DNA of 27,580 nucleotides from an archaeon (GTDB taxonomy: Archaea; Nanobdellota; Nanobdellia; SCGC-AAA011-G17; GW2011-AR18), in contig JAHFKB010000012.1 in the NCBI GenBank assembly GCA_023245565.1, positions 1 through 27,580 of the forward strand, written 5' to 3'. Made by a program: the position numbers and the translations under genes. How positions within the stretch are numbered: the first letter of the stretch is position 1; the number at the start of each line of letters is the position of its first letter. Below, piece by piece: positions 21,821-27,580 of this stretch. The notes beneath the pieces are model-generated. The model saw only the letters and a list, made by a program, of their open reading frames with translations, had not been told where the DNA came from and ran no database searches.

Positions 21821-23077
21821 TTAATCAAATCCTACTTTTTTAAGAACATTCTTTCCTAATAATTTTCCATAAGAACCATTTTCTATACATTCATGTTCTG
21901 TAAATCTTTGAACATCATCATCTTTTTTTATTTTTTCATTATAATGTATTAAAGGAACTGGATCAGCTGCATGAGATTTTAATTCACAAGGACTAGCATG
22001 ATCCCCTGTAACAACTAATTCTAGATCCTGAACTTTATTTCTTAAAAATTTGAAGAACTTTTTATCTATTAATTCAATCATTTTTTTCTTTTCTAATGGT
22101 TTATTATCATGACCAGGAATATCTGTTTCTTTAAAATGAATAAGATAATTATTATATTTATTTTCTTTAATTGCTTTGATACTAAATTTAATTGTTGTTT
22201 TTAATCCTTTTAATAGATTAGAGTACACATCATTGGTTTTCATTTCTGGATATTCAAATTTTAAAACATGCATTCCAGATAATTTTGTTATTCCTATTTC
22301 TAAGGGCATTGAAACAACAGCAGCCCAATTATTTTTCTTAGGAAGTTCTGGTAATATTGTGCCTGCATCTCTTGGAACTATTATGTTTGCTGATAATAAG
22401 TATTTACTTTTTCTTTTTTGATTTATTGGATGATTTTTTAGAACTTCATGAGATTTTTTTACAAATTCATTAATTAAATTAGCTGTTAATTTTGTATTTT
22501 TATTTGGATCTAAGGGTCTGCATTCTTGTAATTTATCTAAATTAGATGTTGTTGCAACCCCAAACTTACCAATTTTTTTATATGCTGGATCTACATTACT
22601 TATATTATCTGAAAATTCTCCTTTGAAAACTAGAACACCCCTATGTCCTACTGTTGCTTTAAATTCAAATGGAAAATCTAATTTTACATTTTCATTAATT
22701 GCCTTTGCTAATTCTTGAGATTCTTTTGTTGTTAAACTTCTTCCAACTCTTCTATCTATTAATCTATCATTTTCAACTGTTGAGAAATTTGTTCTTAAAG
22801 CTAGATAACCTTCTTTGAATTCTAAACCTGCACCATAAGCTTCTAATGGACCACGACCATAATAATATTTATTTGGATCATATCCTAATAAAGCTAGAAT
22901 TGCTTCATCACTTTCAGGAGCAATTTGTTCATTTACTGTGTAAACATAACCACCATTACTTTTAGATGCAAAATAATCTAGATTTTTAGTTTTAGCTGCT
23001 TCTAAAGGTGTTGCTCCATTAAATACTTTACAAGATCTATCACCTATTCCATCAAGAATAACAAATACTTTCACCAT
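21821..23077 (-). CDS. apgM: 2,3-bisphosphoglycerate-independent phosphoglycerate mutase, archaeal type
   Basis: Interconverts 3- and 2-phosphoglycerate in glycolysis and gluconeogenesis; an alkaline-phosphatase superfamily metalloenzyme. The 418-residue length is typical. Motifs: ILDGIGDRS with D9; NGATPLEAAKTKNLD; the phosphoserine site APESDEA (S56) followed by LLGYDP; YYGRGPLEAYGAGL; RRVGRSL; and GHRGVLV. At the C-terminal end, ETDIPGHDNKP and VTGDHASPCELKSHAADPVP supply the remaining Asp/His metal ligands. A TATA-like CTTTAAA lies 26 nt upstream. Confidence 0.95.
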   Translation of the reverse strand: MVKVFVILDGIGDRSCKVFNGATPLEAAKTKNLDYFASKSNGGYVYTVNEQIAPESDEAILALLGYDPNKYYYGRGPLEAYGAGLEFKEGYLALRTNFSTVENDRLIDRRVGRSLTTKESQELAKAINENVKLDFPFEFKATVGHRGVLVFKGEFSDNISNVDPAYKKIGKFGVATTSNLDKLQECRPLDPNKNTKLTANLINEFVKKSHEVLKNHPINQKRKSKYLLSANIIVPRDAGTILPELPKKNNWAAVVSMPLEIGITKLSGMHVLKFEYPEMKTNDVYSNLLKGLKTTIKFSIKAIKENKYNNYLIHFKETDIPGHDNKPLEKKKMIELIDKKFFKFLRNKVQDLELVVTGDHASPCELKSHAADPVPLIHYNEKIKKDDDVQRFTEHECIENGSYGKLLGKNVLKKVGFD

Positions 23078-23100
23078 GAAATTTCTAAAATTGTTTGGTA

Positions 23101-23107
23101 TTTAAAG
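23101..23107 (-). promoter_or_regulatory. TATA-like element for apgM
   Basis: Minus-strand CTTTAAA is centred 27 nt before the ATG at 23077. Confidence 0.45.
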
Positions 23108-23120
23108 TTTGTTTATATTA

Positions 23121-23633
23121 TTAATTTATGACTAAATCTTCCATCATTGTTTTTGTAAATATATTTTCTAAACTTTTACTTCTTATTTTTGTATATGCTC
23201 TACAACTTGGGAGGTCATATATTGCTGGCTCTAAACCAAAACAATTTATTGCATTTCTTAATAATATGTGATTAGTTCTTGCTTTTCTTGCTGTCCACTC
23301 TACAATTATTTCATTTTCACTTTCACTCAAAGAATTATCTATATTTTCATAAAATATGTGGCCTATTTCATGAAATAATGTTACATCTCTTTCATATCCT
23401 GGAATTAGATCTTTTCTTATTAAGATTTTTAAATTTTTCCTATCTAACCTGCCAAAGTCATATTCTAATTCTTTACTAACCTTCCAACCACGTTTAACTA
23501 ATTCTTTAAAATCATTTCTTGATATTGGATATTTTTCTAAAAATTCCCAAATTTTTGAATCTTTTTTCTGCGATCTTAATAAATTATAATATTTATCAAT
23601 TTCTAACCAACTAATTCTAGCTACCGTTGTCAT
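23121..23633 (-). CDS. Predicted zinc metallopeptidase (HExxH, IrrE/ImmA-like layout)
   Basis: A 170-residue soluble protein. The zinc motif LFHEIGHIFYEN is at about residues 86-97, and a helix with ENEIIVEWTARKAR follows about 20 residues later, with a Glu placed as the third ligand of a gluzincin. The arrangement (HExGH, short acidic loop, then E-x-x-A helix) resembles the ImmA/IrrE group, but there is no helix-turn-helix domain. The N-terminal 80 residues are helical with basic patches. Substrate unknown. It appears to share a TATA box with the divergent truD gene. Confidence 0.7.
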   Translation of the reverse strand: MTTVARISWLEIDKYYNLLRSQKKDSKIWEFLEKYPISRNDFKELVKRGWKVSKELEYDFGRLDRKNLKILIRKDLIPGYERDVTLFHEIGHIFYENIDNSLSESENEIIVEWTARKARTNHILLRNAINCFGLEPAIYDLPSCRAYTKIRSKSLENIFTKTMMEDLVIN

Positions 23634-23655
23634 AAAAAAATAATAATAGAAATAA

Positions 23656-23664
23656 CTTTATATG
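23656..23664. promoter_or_regulatory. Single TATA box shared by metallopeptidase and truD
   Basis: CTTTATATG lies at the middle of a 52-nt space between divergent start codons: its centre is about 27 nt from the ATG at 23633 (minus) and 26 nt from the ATG at 23686 (plus). Confidence 0.6.
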
Positions 23665-23685
23665 TCTTATCAAAATTGAATTACT

Positions 23686-24666
23686 ATGAAGTTAAAGCAA
23701 ATTCCTGAAGATTTTATAGTTGAAGAAATTATAGAATTAAAACTAAATGAAGTTTTATCAGATTATTCTATTTGGAAATTAATTAAGAAAGACTGGGAAT
23801 CTTTTAAAATTATAGAAGCTTTAAGCAGAGCATTAGGAACTAAATCTAAATTTATAGGTTTTGCAGGGAATAAAGATAAACAAGCTATTACAACTCAATA
23901 TATTTCTATATATAAAATAAATAAAGATAGGATAGAAAGAGCAAAGGTTAATGGTGCTAAATTAGAATTTATTGGTTATTCAACAAATAGAATTAATTTA
24001 GGAGATTTAAAAGGAAATAAATTTACAATTATTATAAGAGATTTAAATAAAGAGGTTAAATTACCTAAATATTTACAATTAGAAAATTATTTTGATGAGC
24101 AAAGATTTGGAAATAAATTAAATACACATTTAGTTGGTAAATCTATATTAAAAAAAGATTTTAAAGAGACTTGTAAATTATTAAAGCTAAGTGTTAATGG
24201 TAATGATTATATTGGAGCTATTAGAAAACAGCAAAGAAGATTATTAAGATTTTATATTTCAAGTTATCAATCTTATTTATGGAATAAAACTTTAAAAGAA
24301 TTACTTAAGAAAGAGAAAAATATAGGAAAATATAATTCTAAATTTGAAGAGTTAATTTTTACTAAAGATAAAGTTAAAAATTTTCAAATACCTATAGTTA
24401 ATTTTGATATTGAAGAAGATAAGATAATTGATAAAATTATGAAAGATGAAAATATAACTAAACAAGACTTTATAATTAAAGAAATTCCTGAGTTAATTAC
24501 TGAAAGTGTTAATAGGGCTGCTTTTATTGAAGTAAAAGACATTGAATGTAAATGGTTGAAAGATGAATTAAATAAAAGTAAGTTAAAATTAGAATTAAAA
24601 TTCTTTTTATCTAAAGGTTCTTATGCTACAATGTTAGTAAAAAAATTATCCATATTCTTGAACTAA
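23686..24666 (+). CDS. truD: tRNA pseudouridine synthase TruD
   Basis: Makes pseudouridine at position 13 of tRNA in the TruD/Pus7 family. The N-terminus MKLKQIPEDFIVEEI, the catalytic loop GFAGNKDKQAIT (D64 the nucleophile), a GDLKGNKFTI segment, NYFDEQRFG and SSYQSYLWN appear in the family order. At 326 residues it is short for an archaeal member, so the insertion (TRUD) domain is reduced; the conserved G of NYFGxQRFG is Asp here. Its promoter appears shared with the divergent gene. Confidence 0.93.
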   Translation: MKLKQIPEDFIVEEIIELKLNEVLSDYSIWKLIKKDWESFKIIEALSRALGTKSKFIGFAGNKDKQAITTQYISIYKINKDRIERAKVNGAKLEFIGYSTNRINLGDLKGNKFTIIIRDLNKEVKLPKYLQLENYFDEQRFGNKLNTHLVGKSILKKDFKETCKLLKLSVNGNDYIGAIRKQQRRLLRFYISSYQSYLWNKTLKELLKKEKNIGKYNSKFEELIFTKDKVKNFQIPIVNFDIEEDKIIDKIMKDENITKQDFIIKEIPELITESVNRAAFIEVKDIECKWLKDELNKSKLKLELKFFLSKGSYATMLVKKLSIFLN

Positions 24667-24683
24667 TATCATTATAAAAAGGC

Positions 24684-24692
24684 TTTTAAATA
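24684..24692 (+). promoter_or_regulatory. TATA-like element for ftsY
   Basis: TTTTAAATA is centred 24 nt before the ATG at 24712. Confidence 0.5.
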
Positions 24693-24711
24693 TTTATAGA
24701 ACCTTAATTAT

Positions 24712-26526
24712 ATGTTTAATTTTTTAAAAGATAAGCTAAAAAGTGCAATCTCTAAGATAAGCAAGAAAGTAGAGGAAGAATCTCCAGAAGAAATAGAAGA
24801 AGTAAAGACTTCTAAAAAAGAAGAGACTAAGAAAGATAAACCAGAAAAAACTAAAGAATTAAAAAAAGATAAGAAAAAGTCTAAAAGTCAAGATCATAAA
24901 AATAAACCTGAAGAAGAAATCATAGAACAAGAAATTTCTAAACCTAAAATTGAAGGTGTGAAAATTGTTTATTTTGTTCATGGAACAACTTTAGATAATG
25001 AAAATGGAATTTCTACTGGGCAAGCAGATGGAGAATTATCAGAATTAGGGAAAAAACAAGCTATTGAACTTAAAGATAAAATAAATGTAAAAGACTTTGA
25101 TGTTGTTTTTACTTCAGATTTAAAAAGAGCAGTTGATTCAGCAAAATTAACTTGGAAAGATTCTAAAATTAAAATCATAGAAGATAAAAGATTAAGAGAA
25201 TGTGATTATGGAGATTTAAATCAAGCTAGTGAAGATAATGTAGATTATAGTAAACATATTCATAAGAAATTTCCTTCTGGTGAGAGTTTAAAAGAAGTTG
25301 AAAAAAGAATTGCATTATTTTTAAATGAAATATTAATCAAATATAATGGGAAAAATATTGCAATTATTGCACATAAAGCACCACAATTAGCTTTAGAAGT
25401 TTTGTTAAATGAAAAAACTTGGGAACAGGCAATTAAACAAGATTGGAGATTGAAAAAAGCTTGGCAACCTGGATGGAATTTTTTATTAATAAAAGAAGTT
25501 GAAGTTCCAATTATAGAAGATATTGTTGTTGAGGAGAAAAAAGGATTTTTTTCTAAACTTAAAGATAAGTTTAGTGGTAAAAAACAAGAAGAAAAACCAA
25601 TAGAAGAAATTAAAGTTGAAGAACCTATTATTGAGGAAAAGCAAGAAGAGAAAAAAGGTTTCTTTAGTAGTATAAAAGAGAAAATAATAAATACTAAAAT
25701 TTCTGAAGATAAGTTTAATGAAATATTTTATGAATTAGAATTAGCTTTACTTGAAAATAATGTTGCATTTGAAGTTGTAGAAAAAATAAAAGAAGATATG
25801 AAGAAAAATATTGTTGATAAACCAATTAAAAGAGGACAAGTTGAAGAAGAGGTTAAAAATTCTTTAAAATTAAGTATTCAAGATTTATTTAATATTGAAA
25901 GTTTTAATATTTTAGAAAGAGTTAAAACTAAAAAACCTTATGTGATTTGTTTTGTTGGAATAAATGGTTCTGGTAAAACAACTACTATAGGAAAATTTGC
26001 TTATTTATTACAAAAAAATAAAAAATCTGTTGTTCTTGCTGCTGGAGATACTTTTAGAGCTGCTGCTATTCAACAATTAAAAGAATGGGGAAGTAAATTA
26101 AATTTAAAAGTTATTGCACATGATTATGGAAGTGATCCTGCTGCTGTTGCTTTTGATTCAATAAAATATGCAGAAGCTCATGGAATTGATGTTGTTTTAA
26201 TTGATACTGCTGGAAGATTAAATAATAATAAAGATTTAATGAGAGAGATGGAGAAAATTGTTAGAGTTTCAAAACCTGATTTAAAATTATTTATTGGAGA
26301 ATCAATTACTGGAAATGATTGCACAGAACAAGCTAATGAATTTAATAAAATTATAAATATTGATGGTATTATTTTATCTAAAGCAGATGTTGATGAGAAA
26401 GGCGGGGCTATGGTTTCTGTTTCTTATGTAACTAAAAAACCAATTTTATATTTGGGTGTTGGACAAAACCCTGAAGATCTTAAAGAATTTAATAAAGAAG
26501 AAATAATTAATGGATTAGGACTTTAA
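24712..26526 (+). CDS. ftsY: FtsY (SRP receptor) with inserted histidine-phosphatase domain
   Basis: A 604-residue SRP receptor GTPase, far longer than the usual archaeal FtsY (roughly 300-400). Residues 1-20 form an amphipathic helix (MFNFLKDKLK), then a charged Lys/Glu linker to 80. Residues 83-262 are a histidine-phosphatase (phosphoglycerate mutase-like) domain: FVHGTT (H90), SDLKRA (R139), LRECDYGD (E163), IIAHKAP (H221). The Arg of the RHG motif is Val89. A second acidic linker holds two further GFF..(L/I)K(D/E)K motifs (277-287, 315-325). The N domain spans about 326-405 and the G domain 410-604: GINGSGKTTT (G1), GDTFRAAA, DTAGR, LSKADVDEKGG (TKxD read as SKAD) and GVGQ. The reading frame is uninterrupted. 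FtsY function is secure; the role of the phosphatase domain is unknown. Confidence 0.93.
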   Translation: MFNFLKDKLKSAISKISKKVEEESPEEIEEVKTSKKEETKKDKPEKTKELKKDKKKSKSQDHKNKPEEEIIEQEISKPKIEGVKIVYFVHGTTLDNENGISTGQADGELSELGKKQAIELKDKINVKDFDVVFTSDLKRAVDSAKLTWKDSKIKIIEDKRLRECDYGDLNQASEDNVDYSKHIHKKFPSGESLKEVEKRIALFLNEILIKYNGKNIAIIAHKAPQLALEVLLNEKTWEQAIKQDWRLKKAWQPGWNFLLIKEVEVPIIEDIVVEEKKGFFSKLKDKFSGKKQEEKPIEEIKVEEPIIEEKQEEKKGFFSSIKEKIINTKISEDKFNEIFYELELALLENNVAFEVVEKIKEDMKKNIVDKPIKRGQVEEEVKNSLKLSIQDLFNIESFNILERVKTKKPYVICFVGINGSGKTTTIGKFAYLLQKNKKSVVLAAGDTFRAAAIQQLKEWGSKLNLKVIAHDYGSDPAAVAFDSIKYAEAHGIDVVLIDTAGRLNNNKDLMREMEKIVRVSKPDLKLFIGESITGNDCTEQANEFNKIINIDGIILSKADVDEKGGAMVSVSYVTKKPILYLGVGQNPEDLKEFNKEEIINGLGL

Positions 26527-26566
26527 TTAATCTTTAATTCTTCTTTGAATCTTTCTTCTTGCAATT

Positions 26567-27094
26567 TCATTTACCTCTTGGAACTAATCTATTTATATAA
26601 TTTGTAATAACTTCTTCTAATTCTTCATTTATTGGAAAATTTTTTGTTTTTAATTTAATTATAAGAAGTTCTCCATGTTTAAGGTGCTGATTCCAAAAAT
26701 ATTCTCCTTCTTTAATTTGTCCAATTCTTTCTCTTACAATAAGTTTTTTCTCAATTATGTCTTGTTCTTTAATACCTGTACTATCAGCAAAAGCAACTAA
26801 TCTTTCTAAACTATTTACTAATAAATTATCAAAACTCGGTTCTAAACTTGCATTTAATACTTTTATAGATTCATAAAAACTTAATGCACGATTAATGTAA
26901 TTACTTTGGTCTTCTGTAATATATTTATTTCTAGTTGCATAAATTAAGATATTTTTTAGAGCTAACTTATAAGAACTTAAAGTATTATCACGTTTATGTG
27001 ATTTATGATATTCTATAATTCTAGGATCTTTACGTAAATTTCTTGCATTTTCTAAAAGAGCTAAACATTGATTAACCATAATTACATTTCCCAT
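26567..27094 (-). CDS. Hypothetical helical protein
   Basis: A 175-residue protein, nearly all predicted helix, with many Lys, Arg and Asn and no recognisable motif (KLALKNILIYATRNKYITED is typical). I recognise no family. The ATG at 27094 fits a TATA-like element centred about 28 nt upstream; a second ATG five codons later is the alternative start. Confidence 0.7.
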   Translation of the reverse strand: MGNVIMVNQCLALLENARNLRKDPRIIEYHKSHKRDNTLSSYKLALKNILIYATRNKYITEDQSNYINRALSFYESIKVLNASLEPSFDNLLVNSLERLVAFADSTGIKEQDIIEKKLIVRERIGQIKEGEYFWNQHLKHGELLIIKLKTKNFPINEELEEVITNYINRLVPRGK

Positions 27095-27118
27095 AATTAT
27101 GTAAAGAAGGAATAAATC

Positions 27119-27126
27119 TTTAAATA
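27119..27126 (-). promoter_or_regulatory. TATA-like element for gene 27094-26567
   Basis: Minus-strand TATTTAAA is centred about 28 nt before the ATG at 27094. Confidence 0.4.
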
Positions 27127-27161
27127 TATCTAAACTTTTTTATTTATATTGTATTATATAT

Positions 27162-27580
27162 TTAAGCCATACCATTGAGTTTTAGCAAAAAACCAATTCC
27201 ATAACCTAGAAGTGCAGCAAGTAAACCAATAGTCATTAATTCAATTCCACTTCTTTTCCAAGAACCAATACTTAATTTTGCTTTTAATGCACCAACAATA
27301 AATAAAATAATAGCAGCTAAAACTAAAGATATGATAATTCCTGTTTTAACATTAAAAATAAAAAAAGGAAATAATGGAATTAAACTTCCTATAATTGTTG
27401 AGAATCCAACTATCCAAGCACTTTTTATTGGATGTTCAAATTCGTTTTTTGAAATTTTGTGTTTTTCTGAAAGTAAAGTCTCTATCCATAAATCTTTATG
27501 AGAGGTAATATGTTTGACTAGTTCTCTTAGAATTTTTCCTTTGAATCCTTTTTTAGAATATATTTCTTCAATTTCTTTTT
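27162..27580 (-). CDS. VIT1/CCC1-type transporter, C-terminal part (5' end outside window)
   Basis: About 139 residues of the C-terminal half, read on the minus strand from the window edge to a TAA at 27164-27162. The segment EIEEIYSKKGFKGKIL followed by an LWIETLL helix matches the cytoplasmic metal-binding helices of VIT1/CCC1 vacuolar iron/manganese transporters. Then come the EFEHPIKSAWIVGFSTIIG entry helix, GSLIPLFPF, a second membrane helix, and SWKRSGIELMTIGLLAALLGYGIG. The first two membrane helices are outside the window. Iron or manganese as cargo is from the family only. The conserved Met pair of the WxxxMMxxE helix is LL here. Confidence 0.85.
   Translation of the reverse strand, partial: KEIEEIYSKKGFKGKILRELVKHITSHKDLWIETLLSEKHKISKNEFEHPIKSAWIVGFSTIIGSLIPLFPFFIFNVKTGIIISLVLAAIILFIVGALKAKLSIGSWKRSGIELMTIGLLAALLGYGIGFLLKLNGMA

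Noticed and set aside
21818..21823. Possible frameshift or fusion at the abutting stops of the ABC transporter and apgM genes
   Set aside because: Both proteins end at the natural ends of their families; the genes are simply convergent with no spacer.
21364..21828. Open frame of 154 codons on the minus strand inside the ABC transporter gene
   Set aside because: It lies antisense to the highly conserved nucleotide-binding domain; its translation is a Ser/Ile-rich shadow with no motif or promoter.
22176..22421. Plus-strand frame of 81 codons inside apgM
   Set aside because: Antisense to conserved phosphoglycerate mutase sequence; no motif.
26529..26576. 15-codon minus-strand frame overlapping the end of the gene at 26567 (ATGA-like overlap)
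   Set aside because: Too short and low-complexity (Lys/Glu) to support as a gene.
1..27580. CRISPR arrays, tRNA/rRNA genes, insertion sequences
   Set aside because: No regularly spaced repeats, no GC-rich cloverleaf-like segments and no transposase-like coding sequence were seen on either strand by eye.

Overview
The window is a dense stretch of a very AT-rich archaeal chromosome, roughly three quarters A+T by eye. Archaeal informational genes settle the domain: RadA, aEF1-beta, eL42 (L44e), eS27 (S27e), aIF2-alpha, Nop10, Gins51, ApgM, an archaeal TruD and endonuclease Q. Small proteins, minimal intergenic space, many lineage-restricted ORFs and pilin-like proteins of a type I associate with Woesearchaeota/Pacearchaeota-like genomes point to a DPANN archaeon. 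That placement is an inference, not a measurement. No tRNA, rRNA, CRISPR array, transposase or phage gene is visible.

Layout. (1) 1-6946: the RadA C-terminus, a lipid operon (glycosyltransferase-CarS), a zinc-ribbon/aEF1-beta pair, a membrane protein, a PmtA-like methyltransferase, a HIT-fold protein with a broken catalytic triad, an archaeal prepilin peptidase and a geranylgeranyl reductase. (2) 6986-12746: a co-directional cassette of envelope genes: a Cys-rich anchored protein, a pilin-like protein, a single-pass protein with a large outer domain, a stand-alone M41-like metallopeptidase and two tandem lipoproteins. This is the best candidate here for an undescribed system. (3) 12751-16264: an operon of a small unknown, an intact HIT protein and a histidine phosphatase, then small unknowns and endonuclease Q. 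(4) 16318-18590: the classic archaeal translation cluster eL42-eS27-aIF2alpha-Nop10-PAC2; nop10 is only 54 codons and easily missed. (5) 18681-27580: an unknown, Gins51, an ABC half-transporter, ApgM, a zincin, TruD, a remarkable FtsY with a histidine-phosphatase domain inserted into its N-terminal region, an unknown, and the C-terminus of a VIT1/CCC1-type transporter.

Regulation is unusually readable. For most first-in-operon genes a TATA-like box is centred 24-28 nt before the start codon, so most transcripts should be leaderless. This rule also corrects several starts (zinc ribbon 2368, geranylgeranyl reductase 5873, small unknown 14007). Two divergent pairs about 50 nt apart appear to share one central near-palindromic TATA box. 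Shine-Dalgarno sequences appear mainly inside operons; the clearest is GAGGAGG before the second lipoprotein.

Biological themes: archaeal membrane lipid synthesis and decoration (CarS, geranylgeranyl reductase, PmtA-like methyltransferase, glycosyltransferase), membrane targeting and the cell surface (FtsY, prepilin peptidase, envelope cassette), translation and RNA modification, and replication/repair (RadA, Gins51, EndoQ).
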